DNA of 64,000 nt from Allobosea sp. BK604 (GCF_004341515.1 NZ_SLZF01000003.1:248001-312000); one strand, 5' to 3'; counted from the first letter of the stretch, positions 7,736 to 17,573 are shown. The notes: generated by a model from the letters alone, not told the origin. Program-made: numbers and translations.

Positions 7736-9096
7736 CCGCGAACCTTTTCGCTTTGCGGTTTCGTCCACCACGGCGTCGGATCGATCGAGACGCCGTCTTT
7801 CCTGAATTCGATATAGAGAACCGGCTCGCCGGTCCCCGACCCCATGATCGTCGAAGCAGTTTCCGACGTTTCCCCCATCACCGCAACCGGTTCGCCCGCA
7901 AGGACGAACTGGTTGAGCGACACGTCGATGCGCTGCATGCCGGCCAACAGCAGATAGTACCCCCCGCCCGCATTCAGGATCAAGAGTTGCCCGAAGGAGC
8001 GGAACGGTCCCGCGTAAACCACCCAAGCGTCCGAAGGCGCCGAAACTAGGGCATTGGGACGAGTCTTGAGAGAAATTCCGCGTGTCGTGCCGCCAGCACC
8101 GTCATTTTCGCCGAAGCCACGCGATTGTGATCCGGCAACGGGCAGCGGCAGCAGGCCCTTGGCCTCGCCGAAGGCGATTTTCGGCGCGAGCCGCGCTGGA
8201 TCGCGGAAGGCCAGCGCCGCCATGCGCTCGCGCTGCTCGCGCGTCTCGTTCTCCAGCGCCTGACGCGCCGCATCCGCCGCCTTGTTGGCGACCGAGATTT
8301 CCTTCTCGATCCGCTCGACGAAATCGCGCAGGCCCTTCGCTTGCGTGGCGAGTTCGTTCCCGGCGCTGCGCTGGGCCTCGACATCCTTGGCTGCGCTCGC
8401 CTCGCGCTCACGCCTGGCCTCGACCAGCGAGGCGAGACGGCGCCGCTCTCCGGCAAGCTGCTCCAGCTCGCCGCTGATCGATTTGCGTTCGTTGGCGATG
8501 CCCTCGCGCAGGCGCACCAGCTCGGCGAGATCGGTGCCGAGGATCTCGATCTCCTGGCGCAGGTCCGGCACCACGGCGCCGAGCAGCATCGAGGCGCGCA
8601 CGGCTTCGAGAATATCCTCGGGCCGGACCAGCACGGCCGGCGGCGGCCGCCGGCCGATGCGCTGCAGCGCCGCGAGCACCTCGGCGATCAGCCCGCGCCG
8701 GCCTTCCAGCGAGCGCCGGATCGCCGACTCGCTGCCCTGCAGCAGGTTGAGACGCTCCTCCAGCGCCGCGATGCGACGCTCTGCCGCCTGCGTGCGGGCG
8801 GTGGTGTCGAGCAGCGCCTGATTCAGCCCGGCACGATCGGCCCGGATCCCGGCGATCTCCGCCTCCAACTTGGCCCGCGCCTCGGCATTGCCGGCGAGCC
8901 TGGCTTCGATCGCCTTCAGCTCCTCTTCGCGCGCCTGCTTCTCGACCTGCTTCTGCTGGGCCTCGCGGGCGAGCTGCTCGGGATCGGGCTGCGGCGCTTG
9001 AGCGGTCGCGGGTGCGAGCGCGAGCCAGAGACCGGCCAGCAACGCGCTACCGCCAAGGCGGGCCCTGTCGCGAATCACTGGCGGCACAAAGCTCAT
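7732..9096 (-). CDS. envC: EnvC-like murein hydrolase activator (degenerate LytM)
   Basis: 454 residues: a signal peptide ending in TAQA, a long coiled coil from about 45 to 290, and a C-terminal M23/LytM domain (LPVAGSQSRGFGE...). The zinc ligands are missing: the usual H-x3-D region reads TRGISLKTRPN and the final H-x-H region reads VLYIEFRKDG. That is the signature of EnvC/NlpD-type activators, which switch on amidases at the division site rather than cut peptidoglycan. Downstream ctpA and upstream rlmH overlap it by four bases each. Family call is firm; the amidase partner is not in this window. Confidence 0.88.
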   Translation of the reverse strand: MSFVPPVIRDRARLGGSALLAGLWLALAPATAQAPQPDPEQLAREAQQKQVEKQAREEELKAIEARLAGNAEARAKLEAEIAGIRADRAGLNQALLDTTARTQAAERRIAALEERLNLLQGSESAIRRSLEGRRGLIAEVLAALQRIGRRPPPAVLVRPEDILEAVRASMLLGAVVPDLRQEIEILGTDLAELVRLREGIANERKSISGELEQLAGERRRLASLVEARREREASAAKDVEAQRSAGNELATQAKGLRDFVERIEKEISVANKAADAARQALENETREQRERMAALAFRDPARLAPKIAFGEAKGLLPLPVAGSQSRGFGENDGAGGTTRGISLKTRPNALVSAPSDAWVVYAGPFRSFGQLLILNAGGGYYLLLAGMQRIDVSLNQFVLAGEPVAVMGETSETASTIMGSGTGEPVLYIEFRKDGVSIDPTPWWTKPQSEKVRG

Positions 9097-9572
9097 GCGC
9101 GATGATAGGGGTGTCCGGCGACGATCGTCATCGCCCGATAGAGCTGCTCGAGCGCCAGCACACGCACCAGCTGATGCGGAATGGTCAAGGCGCCGAAGGC
9201 GAGCGTGATGTCGGCACGGTCCCTGATCTCCTCGGCGAGGCCGTCGGCACCGCCGATGACGAGGCTCGCCGCCGCGGTTCCGCCATCACGCCCCGCGGCG
9301 ATCTTTGCGGCGAAGGCCTCGCTGCCGAGGCTGCGGCCACGCTCGTCGAGCGCGATCAGCAGGCCGGGCTGCAGCTTGCCAAGGATGGCCGCCGCCTCCT
9401 CGCGCTTGCGCTCGTCGGAGCGGCGACCCTTGCCCTCGGCGATTTCGACGATCTCCGGCCCGGTGAAGCCGAGGCCGCGGCCCAGTTGCAGGGCGCGCTC
9501 GCGATAGCGCTCGCACAGCTCACGCTCCGGCCCGTCCTTGAGCCGGCCGACGGCAATGATGGCGAGGCGCAC
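9093..9572 (-). CDS. rlmH: 23S rRNA pseudouridine-1915 N3-methyltransferase
   Basis: 159 residues, the normal RlmH (SPOUT) length. The C-terminal knot motifs are intact: SLVIGGADGLAEEIRDRAD and LALEQLYRAMTIVAGHPYHR, and the N-terminus MRLAIIAVGRLKDGPE is typical. It methylates the modified base in helix 69 of 23S rRNA, using S-adenosylmethionine, on the assembled 70S ribosome. Translation starts at GTG (9572). It overlaps envC by four bases and follows rsfS, as in most bacteria. Confidence 0.95.
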   Translation of the reverse strand: MRLAIIAVGRLKDGPERELCERYRERALQLGRGLGFTGPEIVEIAEGKGRRSDERKREEAAAILGKLQPGLLIALDERGRSLGSEAFAAKIAAGRDGGTAAASLVIGGADGLAEEIRDRADITLAFGALTIPHQLVRVLALEQLYRAMTIVAGHPYHRA

Positions 9573-9588
9573 GTCCTGTCAGCTGACG

Positions 9589-9966
9589 TCAGCCGACGAG
9601 GCGCTCATGCGGCCGGTCGGCGCCCCACATCTTCTCGAGATTGTAGAACTGGCGCACTTCCGGCCGGAACACGTGGATGATCAGGTCGCCCGTGTCGATC
9701 AGCACCCAGTCGCAAGCCGGCACGCCCTCGACCTTCGGCGAAGGCAGGCCCGAGCCCTTGATGGCCTCGACCAGGCTGTCGGCGATCGACGCGACATGCC
9801 GGTTCACCCGGCCGGACGCGATGATCATCGCATCAGCCAGCGAGGTCTTGCCAACAAGGTCGATGACGGTGATGTCCTCGGCCTTCATATCTTCGAGGAC
9901 ATGCAGTGCGAGGGCCACGCTGTCAGCGGAAGGGTTGCCCGGGACAGCGGCCTGGGGAAGCGGCAT
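9589..9966 (-). CDS. rsfS: Ribosome silencing factor
   Basis: 125 residues of the Iojap/RsfS family. Diagnostic blocks are DITVIDLVGKTSLADAMIIA, WVLIDTGDLIIHVF and FYNLEKMWG. RsfS binds ribosomal protein L14 and blocks subunit joining when nutrients are scarce. The gene sits 16 bp before rlmH and 226 bp after nadD; that gap holds two hairpins (10087-10123 and 10158-10190) which may lower read-through or stabilise the upstream message. Confidence 0.95.
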   Translation of the reverse strand: MPLPQAAVPGNPSADSVALALHVLEDMKAEDITVIDLVGKTSLADAMIIASGRVNRHVASIADSLVEAIKGSGLPSPKVEGVPACDWVLIDTGDLIIHVFRPEVRQFYNLEKMWGADRPHERLVG

Positions 9967-10086
9967 CGGCTCGGCTTCACCAAGGGTTGGACGGTTCAGT
10001 TCCGTATCCTCACATGACGACGCGCTCGCGGCGCGACAGCTCTAAACTAATCGTAAACGGCCCGAAATTCAATCGCGACGGGGCGC

Positions 10087-10123
10087 GATGCCGAAAACTG
10101 TGAAGCGGTTTTCGGACGGCATC
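10087..10123. repeat. Short palindromic intergenic repeat (family 2)
   Basis: GATGCC and GGCATC enclose CGAAAAC...GGTTTTCGG. The repeat at 42283-42328 has the same plan (GCATCGGCC...CGGTTTTCGG...GGCCGATGC), so this is a dispersed palindrome family, here placed between nadD and rsfS. Confidence 0.65.
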
Positions 10124-10157
10124 AAGCCCAGCCCTGAGCCGGGAGCCGGATTCAGGC

Positions 10158-10190
10158 CTGAACCAGCGTCGCGCTGCGGCGCTGGTTCAG
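10158..10190. other. Hairpin just after the nadD stop codon
   Basis: An 11-bp perfect stem, CTGAACCAGCG with CGCTGGTTCAG, begins two bases past the nadD stop on the minus strand. There is no T-run, so it is more likely an mRNA-stabilising hairpin than a terminator. Confidence 0.55.
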
Positions 10191-10191
10191 G

Positions 10192-10803
10192 TCATCCGGC
10201 TGCAGCCAGTTGGCGCAGATAGGTCGAGGACAGATCGGAACGCTTGCCGTGCAGGAACACCCAGGCCGGAGGCTCCGATCCGGCCAGCGCAGCCGCCTCG
10301 TTTTCCGAAAGCCTGTAGCGTGCCAGCCAGTTGGCGGCGGGCGAGGCGACGGCGCGATGAGTCGTGCCTGGCCGGTCGATCACCGCGATCGGCATCATCC
10401 GCGCGATCGTCCGCCATTCGTTCCAGCGATGGAAGCCGGCGAGATTGTCCGAACCCATGATCCAGACGAAGCGCACGCCCGGGCAGCGCAGCTTCAGCGC
10501 CCGCAAAGTGTCGGCGGTGTAGCGGGTGCGCAGCCGCGCCTCGGCGCCGGTGACATGGATGCGGGCGTGATCGGCGAGCTCGCGTGCGATGTCGATGCGC
10601 TCGCCCAGAGGAGGTAGCGCCGAATTGTTCTTGAGCGGATTGCCCGGCGTCACCAGCCACCAGACCCGGTCGAGCTGGAGCCGGCGCAAAGCCGTCAGGC
10701 TCGCCATCCGGTGCCCCTCATGGGCCGGGTTGAACGAGCCGCCGAACAGGCCGATGCGCAGGCCGGGCGCATGGGCCGGCAGCCGCAGATCCTCTGGTCT
10801 CAC
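10192..10803 (-). CDS. nadD: Nicotinate-nucleotide adenylyltransferase
   Basis: 203 residues. [18 protein letters not shown] is the nucleotidyltransferase G-G-x-F-x-P-x-H-x-x-H motif, [14 protein letters not shown] is a NadD-specific block, and SSTYLRQ near the end corresponds to the I-S-S-T-x-I-R motif. It adenylates nicotinate mononucleotide to deamido-NAD in the cytoplasm. I start it at GTG 10803, which overlaps the proA stop as GTGA; upstream in-frame residues are a shadow of proA. Confidence 0.93.
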   Translation of the reverse strand: MRPEDLRLPAHAPGLRIGLFGGSFNPAHEGHRMASLTALRRLQLDRVWWLVTPGNPLKNNSALPPLGERIDIARELADHARIHVTGAEARLRTRYTADTLRALKLRCPGVRFVWIMGSDNLAGFHRWNEWRTIARMMPIAVIDRPGTTHRAVASPAANWLARYRLSENEAAALAGSEPPAWVFLHGKRSDLSSTYLRQLAAAG

Positions 10804-12107
10804 GGCCGGATCTGACCGCTGCCATGGACCCGATACTTGAACGAGCAGAGCTGCTCGACGCCGACCGGCCCGCGCGCATGCATCCGGCCGGTGGCGATGC
10901 CGATCTCGGCGCCGAAGCCGAATTCGCCGCCATCGGCGAACTGGGTCGAGGCATTGTGCAGCACGATCGCGGAATCGACCTCGGCGAGAAAGCGCCGCGC
11001 CACATCTTCGTCCGCTGTGACGATCGCCTCGGTATGGTGCGAGCCGTAGCGCTCGATATGGTCGATCGCCTCGCCAAGCCCCTCGACCACCTTCGCGGCG
11101 ATGATGCGGTCGAGATACTCGGTCGCCCAATCCTCGTCCGTCGCGGCGGTGACGCGCTGATCGACCGCCTTCACCGCCTCGTCGCCGCGTACGGCGCAGC
11201 CGGCATCGAGCAGCATGGTGACGAGCGGCTTCAGGTGCGTATCGGCGCAGGCCCTGTCGACCAGCAAGGTCTCGGCCGCCCCGCAGACGCCGATGCGGCG
11301 CAGCTTGGCGTTGAGCAGGATGCTGCGCGCCATCTCCAATTCGGCTGCTGCATGGACATAGACATGGCAGTTGCCGTCGAGATGCGCGAAGACCGGCACG
11401 CGCGCCTCGCTCTGCACCCGCGCCACCAGCCCCTTGCCGCCGCGCGGCACGACGACATCGACGGCGCCTTGAAGTCCGGCCAGGATCTCGCCGACCGCCG
11501 CACGGTCCCGCGTCGGAACGAGCTGGATCGCATCGCCGGGCAGACCGGCGGCCTCCAGGCCCCGGCGCATGGCGATGGCGATCTCGGTCGAGGAGCGGAA
11601 GCTGTCCGAGCCGGCGCGCAGGATCGCGGCATTGCCGCTCTTCAGGCAGAGCGCGCCGGCATCGGCGGTGACATTCGGCCGGCTCTCGAAGATCACGGCG
11701 ATGACGCCGAGCGGCGTCGCGACGCGCTCGAAGACGAGCCCGTTCGGGCGCTCCCAGCTCGCGAGCACGCGGCCGACCGGATCGGCAAGCTCCGCGACAC
11801 TGGCGACCGCCTCGGCGATCTCGGCGATCCTCTTCTCATCGAGCAGCAGGCGGTCGATGAAGGATTCCTTCTGGCCGGCCGCCTTGGCTTCGGCGAGATC
11901 GAGCGCATTGGCGGCAAGGATCGCCGGGGCACGCTCGCGCAGCGCCACAGCGATGGCCTTCAGCGCCGCGTTGCGCGTCTCCGCCGGCGCCAGCGCGACC
12001 TGCCGAGCCGCCGCGCGTGCCTTCCGGCCAAGGCCGTGCATGAGCGTGGCGACATCGCCCTGCCCTTCGCTTGCTGAGACCACGCGCAAGGCGCTTTCAC
12101 CCGTCAT
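10800..12107 (-). CDS. proA: Gamma-glutamyl phosphate reductase
   Basis: About 435 residues of the aldehyde-dehydrogenase superfamily. Seen are [31 protein letters not shown] (N-terminal NADPH-binding region), the catalytic cysteine in [15 protein letters not shown], and [18 protein letters not shown]. It reduces gamma-glutamyl phosphate to the semialdehyde, step 2 of proline synthesis. The ATG at 12107 is preferred; a TTG at 12137 would add ten residues. proB lies just upstream and nadD overlaps downstream. Confidence 0.95.
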   Translation of the reverse strand: MTGESALRVVSASEGQGDVATLMHGLGRKARAAARQVALAPAETRNAALKAIAVALRERAPAILAANALDLAEAKAAGQKESFIDRLLLDEKRIAEIAEAVASVAELADPVGRVLASWERPNGLVFERVATPLGVIAVIFESRPNVTADAGALCLKSGNAAILRAGSDSFRSSTEIAIAMRRGLEAAGLPGDAIQLVPTRDRAAVGEILAGLQGAVDVVVPRGGKGLVARVQSEARVPVFAHLDGNCHVYVHAAAELEMARSILLNAKLRRIGVCGAAETLLVDRACADTHLKPLVTMLLDAGCAVRGDEAVKAVDQRVTAATDEDWATEYLDRIIAAKVVEGLGEAIDHIERYGSHHTEAIVTADEDVARRFLAEVDSAIVLHNASTQFADGGEFGFGAEIGIATGRMHARGPVGVEQLCSFKYRVHGSGQIRP

Positions 12108-12139
12108 CACGCACCGCCAAACCTTCGAACGTCCCAACC

Positions 12140-13264
12140 TTAGCCGACGCCGAGCGCCATGTCGTCCCGGTGGATCATCTCTGCCCGCCCTGGATAGCCC
12201 AGAATCGCCTCGATATCGCGGGAGGCCTTGCCGAGCACGAGCGCAGCCTCCGCCGCATCATAGGCGACGAGTCCGCGGCCGAGCACGCGGCCGTCCGGAT
12301 CGCGGATCAGCACGGCATCGCCGCGGGCGAATTCGCCCTCGATCCGGCTGACGCCGACCGGCAGCAGGCTCGCCCCGCCGCGCAAGGCGCGGGCCGCGCC
12401 CGCATCGACATGCAACGCCCCGCGTGGCTCGAGCGACCCGGCGATCCAGGTCTTGCGCGCCGTCGCCGGCGTCGAGCCGGTCAGGAACCAGGTGCAGCGC
12501 GCGCCATTGGCGACCGCGCCGAGCGGGTTCTTCACCCGGCCGTCGGCGATCAGCATATGCGTGCCGCCGGCCGCCGCGATCATGCCGGCCTCGATCTTGG
12601 TGCGCATTCCGCCGCGCGAGAGCTCGGAGGCCGGCCCGCCGGCCATCTCCTCGATCTCGGCGGTGATCTTCGGCACCAGCGGGATGTGCTTCGCAGCCGG
12701 GTCGCGCGCGGGCGGCGCGGTATAGAGTCCGTCGATATCGGAGAACAGCACCAGGAGATCGGCGCCGGCCATGGTGGCGACGCGCGCCGCCAGCCGGTCA
12801 TTGTCGCCATAGCGGATCTCGGTGGTCGCGACCGTGTCGTTCTCGTTGATCACCGGGATGGCGCGCAAGGCGAGCAACCGCCCCAGCGTCGCGCGCGCGT
12901 TGAGATAGCGGCGGCGCTCCTCGGTATCGGCTAGCGTCAGCAGCACCTGCCCGGCGGTGAGGCCGTGATGGCCGAGCGCCTCGGCCCAGTTGCGCGCCAG
13001 CGCGATCTGCCCGACCGCAGCCGCCGCCTGGCTCTCCTCCAGCCTCAACGGCCCCGAAGGCAGGCCGAGCACGGTGCGCCCGAGCGCGATCGCGCCCGAC
13101 GAGACGACCAGCACCTCGGCGCCGCGTTGATGCAGATCGGCAAGATCCTCGACGAGCGCCGCGAGCCAGGCCTGGCGCAGCCGGCCACGCGCGCGGTCGA
13201 CCAGCAGGGCCGAGCCGACCTTGACCACGATGCGACGGAACTGGCTCAGCGACGGGATATTCAC
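12140..13264 (-). CDS. proB: Glutamate 5-kinase
   Basis: 374 residues: an amino-acid kinase domain ([11 protein letters not shown] at the start, [41 protein letters not shown]) and a C-terminal PUA domain from about 280 ([24 protein letters not shown]). It phosphorylates glutamate to start proline synthesis and is usually feedback-inhibited by proline. Start is GTG (13264). This is the first gene of the operon; obgE, often just upstream in relatives, is absent and a plus-strand gene begins 236 bp away. Confidence 0.95.
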   Translation of the reverse strand: MNIPSLSQFRRIVVKVGSALLVDRARGRLRQAWLAALVEDLADLHQRGAEVLVVSSGAIALGRTVLGLPSGPLRLEESQAAAAVGQIALARNWAEALGHHGLTAGQVLLTLADTEERRRYLNARATLGRLLALRAIPVINENDTVATTEIRYGDNDRLAARVATMAGADLLVLFSDIDGLYTAPPARDPAAKHIPLVPKITAEIEEMAGGPASELSRGGMRTKIEAGMIAAAGGTHMLIADGRVKNPLGAVANGARCTWFLTGSTPATARKTWIAGSLEPRGALHVDAGAARALRGGASLLPVGVSRIEGEFARGDAVLIRDPDGRVLGRGLVAYDAAEAALVLGKASRDIEAILGYPGRAEMIHRDDMALGVG

Positions 13265-13500
13265 GGGCGACTTTCGGCATAACGGTCAACTCGTCGACCG
13301 TCTTGGCGAAAAGCCTGCGATTGTAAAGCACTCGCTCGGTCGAGGCAGTCTGCAAACTGTCGCAAAACGTCGGAATTTTCCGGCCGATCACCCGAAAACG
13401 AAACGCTGTCATGCGTCAAAAACAGTGACAAAACGCCGTCCCTGCCTTATCTCGCGCACGCGGATAAAAATGGTGTCCGCTCACCACGAGAAGGCAAGCT

Positions 13501-13878
13501 TTGAAGTTCAATCAGGATCGCAATTTCACGGACCGTGCGGCGGCTTCTGCCAATGCCAAGAAGGCGCTGCTCGAGCGTTTCAAGGCGCGGCCGACCCAGG
13601 ATGATCCGATCATGCAGCAGCGTCGCGCCGAGCGCGAGGCCGTTGCTGTCGCCCGCGCCGCGCGCGAGGCCGAGAAGGCCGCCGCCCGCGCGGAGGCCGA
13701 GCGCCTGGAAGCAATCGAGCGCGCCAAGCGCGAAGAGGAAGAGCGCATCGCCGAGGCCGCTCGCGAGGCCGCCCGCAAGGCCGAGCAGGCCAAGCGTGAT
13801 GCCGAGCGCCCGCGCAAGGTGCTGCTCGAGGCTGTCCAGTACATGCAGATGCGCAGCGCCGGCAAAGGCCGCCGCTGA
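13501..13878 (+). CDS. Small highly charged alpha-helical protein (DUF6481-like)
   Basis: 125 residues, very rich in Ala, Arg, Glu and Lys. N-terminal MKFNQDRNFTDRAAASANAKKALLERFKARP is like the alphaproteobacterial DUF6481 family, followed by a long predicted helix (residues 40-105, AREAEKAAARAEAERLE...) and a basic tail. The start is TTG with GAGAAGG just upstream. Monocistronic. Role unknown; the single charged helix suggests nucleic-acid or ribosome binding, but that is a guess. Confidence 0.65.
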   Translation: MKFNQDRNFTDRAAASANAKKALLERFKARPTQDDPIMQQRRAEREAVAVARAAREAEKAAARAEAERLEAIERAKREEEERIAEAAREAARKAEQAKRDAERPRKVLLEAVQYMQMRSAGKGRR

Positions 13879-14364
13879 GCTTTCGCGATGGCCGGGCTCC
13901 GTCCCGGCCAGCTTCGCTCTCGCTCATCGATCCGGCCTCGGCGGCCGCGGCAGCCCGATATCGCGATCGGGCGCCAATGGACGCGCGAGCATTCTTTCCG
14001 ATTCCGCAATGGTCTTCCTACAAGGCCAGGTGCTGTTGGAATTCGCGCTGCGGTGCCGCATTGGGATTGTGCAGTCGCGGCGGAGCGATTTGCTTTGCTT
14101 GGTTCCTGAACGGCACAACCGTCGATGCATACTCGGACTTAGCTGCCGGTCCACGCCATCGCGCCGCAACATAATCCGGCCCCAATACTCTCGGCCGGCA
14201 CGCATTTACGTCCCAGCCAATCAAATAAGCAAACAATTCTAAGACTTTAGTATTAGTTCTTTCGCTTGCCATAGCAACCAAAGCTGGCAACTCTAGGGTA
14301 TCGCAGCCACAGCGCTGCAAGAACGACTCGCCGCACCCATGGCGAGCACCCTGGGGAGGACTGC
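13879..14364. other. 486-bp intergenic region before the first TRAP operon
   Basis: Begins with a hairpin (TGGCCGGG at 13889, CCCGGCCA at 13903) that could end the preceding gene. The part at 14220-14290 is AT-richer than its surroundings and probably holds the promoter of the TRAP operon. A minus-strand frame through here shows no family features and is not accepted as a gene. Confidence 0.5.
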
Positions 14365-15477
14365 ATGCCTACGGAGACGCCTAAGCCACGTTCCAATCGC
14401 CGCAACTTCTTGAAGGTCGGTGCGCTCGCCGGTGTTGGCGCCATCGCCATGCCCAATGTCAGCCGGGCTCAAACGACAACCTGGAAATTCCAGTCGACCT
14501 GGCCGACCAAGGACATCTTCCACGAATTCGCCGGTGACTTCGTCAAGCGCGTCAACGAGATGTCGGGCGGCCGGCTGAAGATCGACCTGCTCGCCTCCGG
14601 CGCCGTCGTGCCGGCCTTCCAGATGCAGGACGCGGTCGCGGCCGGCATCCTCGACGGCGGCCATGGCGTCTCCGCCTATTGGTACGGCAAGAACAAGGCC
14701 TTCTCGCTGTTCGGCACGCCCCCCGCCCTCGGCTGGGACGCGACCAACTTCCTCGGCTGGATGAATCATGGCGGCGGCTACGATCTCTATAACGAGCTCG
14801 TCGGCCAGGTGCTCAAGCTCAATCTCGTCGGCTTCTTCAGCGGCCCGATGCCGTGCCAGCCGCTCGGCTGGTTCAAGAAGGAACTCAAGACCGCCGACGA
14901 TTTCAAGGGTCTGAAATACCGCACCGTCGGCCTCGCCGCCGATCTCAAGCAGGAGATGGGCGCCGCCGTCACAATCCTCGCCGGCGGCGAGATCGTCCCG
15001 GCGCTGGAGCGCGGCGTCATCGACGGCGCCGAGTTCAACAACCCGTCCTCGGACTCGATCCTCGGCTTCCAGGACGTCGCCAAGGTCTTCATGCTGCAGA
15101 GCTACCATCAGGCGGCTGAGAGCTTCGAGATCATCTTCAACAAGTCCAAGTTCGACGCCCTGCCGGCCGAGCTGAAGGCGATCGTCAAATACGCCGCCGA
15201 GTCCGAATCCTCCGACATGATCTGGAAGGCGCTCGACCGCTATTCCAAGGACCTTGAGGCGCTGCGCGCCAAGGGCGTTAATGTCGTGGCGACGCCCGAA
15301 GTGATCCTGAAGGCGCAGCTCGCGGCCTGGGACAAGGTGCTCGACAAGCTCTCCGCCGACCCGTTCTTCAAGAAGGTGGTCGAGTCGCAGAAGGCCTGGG
15401 TCAAGCGCACCGTCGGCTACCAGCGCCTCAACGAGCCCTCGCGCGAGCTCGCCTATACGCACTTCTTCAAGAGCTGA
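14365..15477 (+). CDS. TRAP transporter solute-binding protein (DctP type, Tat-exported)
   Basis: 370 residues. The N-terminus SNRRNFLKVGALAGVGA is a twin-arginine signal, cleaved near SRA-Q. The mature protein is a DctP/FcbT1-like periplasmic binding protein: WKFQSTWPTKDIFHEFAGDFVKRVNEMSGG at the start and KGLKYRTVGLAADLKQEMGA in the middle, where the conserved Arg binds the carboxylate of the ligand. It is nearest the subgroup annotated for mannitol, chloroaromatic or keto-acid uptake; the ligand cannot be read. GGGGAGG precedes the ATG. A strong terminator follows before the permease genes. Confidence 0.9.
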   Translation: MPTETPKPRSNRRNFLKVGALAGVGAIAMPNVSRAQTTTWKFQSTWPTKDIFHEFAGDFVKRVNEMSGGRLKIDLLASGAVVPAFQMQDAVAAGILDGGHGVSAYWYGKNKAFSLFGTPPALGWDATNFLGWMNHGGGYDLYNELVGQVLKLNLVGFFSGPMPCQPLGWFKKELKTADDFKGLKYRTVGLAADLKQEMGAAVTILAGGEIVPALERGVIDGAEFNNPSSDSILGFQDVAKVFMLQSYHQAAESFEIIFNKSKFDALPAELKAIVKYAAESESSDMIWKALDRYSKDLEALRAKGVNVVATPEVILKAQLAAWDKVLDKLSADPFFKKVVESQKAWVKRTVGYQRLNEPSRELAYTHFFKS

Positions 15478-15493
15478 GGCCCAGCTCAAGCCC

Positions 15494-15528
15494 GCGCCCG
15501 CCATCCGAGCGATGGCGGGCGCTTTTCT
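15494..15528 (+). terminator. Terminator/attenuator between TRAP binding protein and permeases
   Basis: A perfect 12-bp stem, GCGCCCGCCATC with GATGGCGGGCGC around CGAGC, is followed by TTTTCTC. It starts 16 bp after the stop. Partial read-through would give more binding protein than permease. Confidence 0.8.
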
Positions 15529-15544
15529 CGTATCTGGCGTGGCT

Positions 15545-15646
15545 GGAGCATTTTCGAGCGAACTGGACACCGGTTCGCGTGAAGAAAATGCGTCAAAACA
15601 AACAGATGGAGAATTTCCGCGATTCGGAGAAACGCGGAAATGCTCC
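15545..15646. repeat. RIME-like intergenic repeat, full copy
   Basis: About 102 bp with two palindromes. The first spans CATTTTC...GAAAATG with inner GCGAACTGG and CCGGTTCGC; the second spans TTTCCGCG...CGCGGAAA, ending in GCTCC. This layout fits the rhizobial RIME elements. A worn copy is at 2671-2770 and a half copy at 57928-57961. Confidence 0.8.
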
Positions 15647-15662
15647 AGGGGCGGAAGCGTCG

Positions 15663-16241
15663 ATGAAATTCATTCTCGCGATCGACAAGTTCAACACGGC
15701 CATCGGCAAGCTCGCCGGCTGGGCGATCGTCATCCTTACTTTTGCGATCAGCTACGAGGTCTTCGCCCGCTATGTGCTGCGCGCGCCGACGACCTGGGCC
15801 TTCGACGTCAGCTACATCCTCTACGGCACCCTGTTCATGCTGGCCGGGCCCTATGCGCTCGCTCGCAATGCGCATGTGCGCGGCGATTTCCTCTACCGCA
15901 CCTGGAGCCCGGTGACGCAGGCCAGGCTCGACCTCGTGCTCTACATCCTCTTCTTCTTTCCCGGCATCATCGCCCTCGCCTGGGCCGGCTATAAATTCGC
16001 GGCCTTCTCCTGGATGATCCGCGAGCATTCCTCCAACTCGCCGAACGGCCCGCCGCTCTATCATTTCAAGACACTGATCCCGATCGTCGGCGTGCTGATG
16101 TGCGTCCAGGGCGCAGCCGAGGTGGCGCGCTGCATCATCTGCCTGCGCACCGGCGAGTGGCCGCCACGCCTGCATGACGTGGAGGAGACTGAAAAGCTCA
16201 TTCTCGACGAAGCGGCCGCGGCCCGCGAAGGATCCATTTGA
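15663..16241 (+). CDS. TRAP transporter small permease (DctQ type)
   Basis: 192 residues with four hydrophobic segments (WAIVILTFAISYEVFARYVL; VSYILYGTLFMLAGPYALA; LVLYILFFFPGIIALAW; LIPIVGVLMCVQGAAEV). The RAPTTWAFDVSYILYG block between helices 1 and 2 is characteristic of the DctQ family. It pairs with the large permease in the inner membrane. The ATG at 15663 starts directly before the first helix; longer versions would translate the RIME-like repeat. Its stop overlaps the dctM start (TGATG). Confidence 0.9.
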   Translation: MKFILAIDKFNTAIGKLAGWAIVILTFAISYEVFARYVLRAPTTWAFDVSYILYGTLFMLAGPYALARNAHVRGDFLYRTWSPVTQARLDLVLYILFFFPGIIALAWAGYKFAAFSWMIREHSSNSPNGPPLYHFKTLIPIVGVLMCVQGAAEVARCIICLRTGEWPPRLHDVEETEKLILDEAAAAREGSI

Positions 16242-17569
16242 TGTTCGGCCTCGGCAATCCCGAACTGGGCGTGGTCATGCTCGTCCTGTTCATCGTCTTT
16301 ATCATGCTCGGCTTCCCGATCGCCTTCACGTTGATGGCGCTCGGCGTCGGCTTCGGTTACTGGGCAATGGGCGACAACGTCTTCGCCCTCGTCGTCCAGC
16401 GCGCCTATTCGGTGATGGCCAGCGACGTGCTGGTCTCGATCCCGCTCTTCATCTTCATGGGCTACATCATCGAGCGGGCGAACATCCTTGACCGGCTGTT
16501 CCATTCGATCCAGCTCGCGCTCGGCAATGTGCCGGGCTCGCTCGCCATCGCCACGCTCGCGACCTGCGCCATCTTCGCAACCGCGACCGGCATCGTCGGC
16601 GCCGTGGTGACCTTGATGGGCCTGCTCGCCTTTCCCGCCATGCTGCGCGCCGGCTATGACGTGAAACTCTCGGCCGGCGTCGTCTGCGCCGGCGGCTGCC
16701 TGGGCATCCTGATCCCGCCCAGCGTCATGCTCATCCTCTATGGCGCGACGGCCGGCGTCTCCGTGCCGAAGCTCTATGCCGGCGCGCTCTTCCCCGGCCT
16801 GCTGCTCGCCGGCCTCTATATGATCTACGTGCTCGTGCGCTGCTGGCTCAATCCGGCCCTGGCGCCAAAACTTCCCAAGGAGCAGACCGACGTCTCCTGG
16901 CTGAAGGTCTGGTGGGCGCTGCTGACCAGCTTTTTCCCGCTCACCATCCTGATCCTGTCCGTGCTGGGCGCCATCTTCTTCGGCCTGGCCACCCCGACGG
17001 AAGCGGCCGCCATCGGCTCACTCGGCAGCCTGATCCTCGCCGCCGCCTATCGCGCGCTCACCTTCGGGAAGGTCAAGGAATCCGTCATCCTGACCGCGCG
17101 GACCTCGGCGATGGTCTGCTGGCTTTTCGTCGGCTCCTATATCTTCTCGTCGATCTTTGCGATCCTCGGCGGCCACGAGCCGATCAAGAACCTCGTCACG
17201 GCGCTCAACCTCTCGCCAACCATGTTCCTGATCGTGGCGCAGCTGATCATATTCGTGCTCGGCTGGCCGCTGGAATGGACCGAGATCATCGTGATCTTCG
17301 TGCCGATCTTCCTGCCGCTGCTACAGTTCTTCCAGATCGACCCGCTGTTCTTCGGCATCCTGATTGCCCTGAACATCCAGACCTCGTTCCTCTCGCCGCC
17401 GGTGGCGATGGCGCCCTTCTACCTGAAGGGCATCGCGCCGCCGCATGTCACGATCAACCAGATCTTCTCGGGCGTGATGCCCTTCCTCTGGATCGTGCTG
17501 GTGGCGATGGTGCTGGTCTATATCTTCCCGGGCATCGCGCTCTGGCTGCCGAGATATCTCTACGGCTGA
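16241..17569 (+). CDS. TRAP transporter large permease (DctM type)
   Basis: 442 residues, about 12-13 membrane helices, normal for DctM. Family blocks include LVSIPLFIFMGYIIERANI, GGCLGILIPPSVMLILYGA and LATPTEAAAIGSLGSL, and near the end LNIQTSFLSPPVAMAPFYLKG. It carries out Na+-driven uptake of the ligand delivered by the binding protein at 14365-15477. ATG 16241 is used because it overlaps the dctQ stop. It ends five bases before a convergent gene. Confidence 0.93.
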   Translation: MFGLGNPELGVVMLVLFIVFIMLGFPIAFTLMALGVGFGYWAMGDNVFALVVQRAYSVMASDVLVSIPLFIFMGYIIERANILDRLFHSIQLALGNVPGSLAIATLATCAIFATATGIVGAVVTLMGLLAFPAMLRAGYDVKLSAGVVCAGGCLGILIPPSVMLILYGATAGVSVPKLYAGALFPGLLLAGLYMIYVLVRCWLNPALAPKLPKEQTDVSWLKVWWALLTSFFPLTILILSVLGAIFFGLATPTEAAAIGSLGSLILAAAYRALTFGKVKESVILTARTSAMVCWLFVGSYIFSSIFAILGGHEPIKNLVTALNLSPTMFLIVAQLIIFVLGWPLEWTEIIVIFVPIFLPLLQFFQIDPLFFGILIALNIQTSFLSPPVAMAPFYLKGIAPPHVTINQIFSGVMPFLWIVLVAMVLVYIFPGIALWLPRYLYG

Positions 17570-17573
17570 GCCC

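Noticed and set aside
6251..7816. 521-codon open frame on the plus strand over ctpA
   Set aside because: It is antisense to a complete S41 protease with intact motifs, has no ribosome-binding site, and its sequence is the Arg/Ala/Gly-rich product expected from a high-GC shadow frame.
10158..10190. Hairpin after nadD as a rho-independent terminator of the operon
   Set aside because: There is no T-run and rsfS, rlmH, envC and ctpA continue on the same strand, so full termination here is unlikely.
14018..14320. Minus-strand frame of about 84-100 codons in the 13879-14364 gap
   Set aside because: No ribosome-binding site, no domain, mixed composition; the region more likely holds the TRAP promoter.
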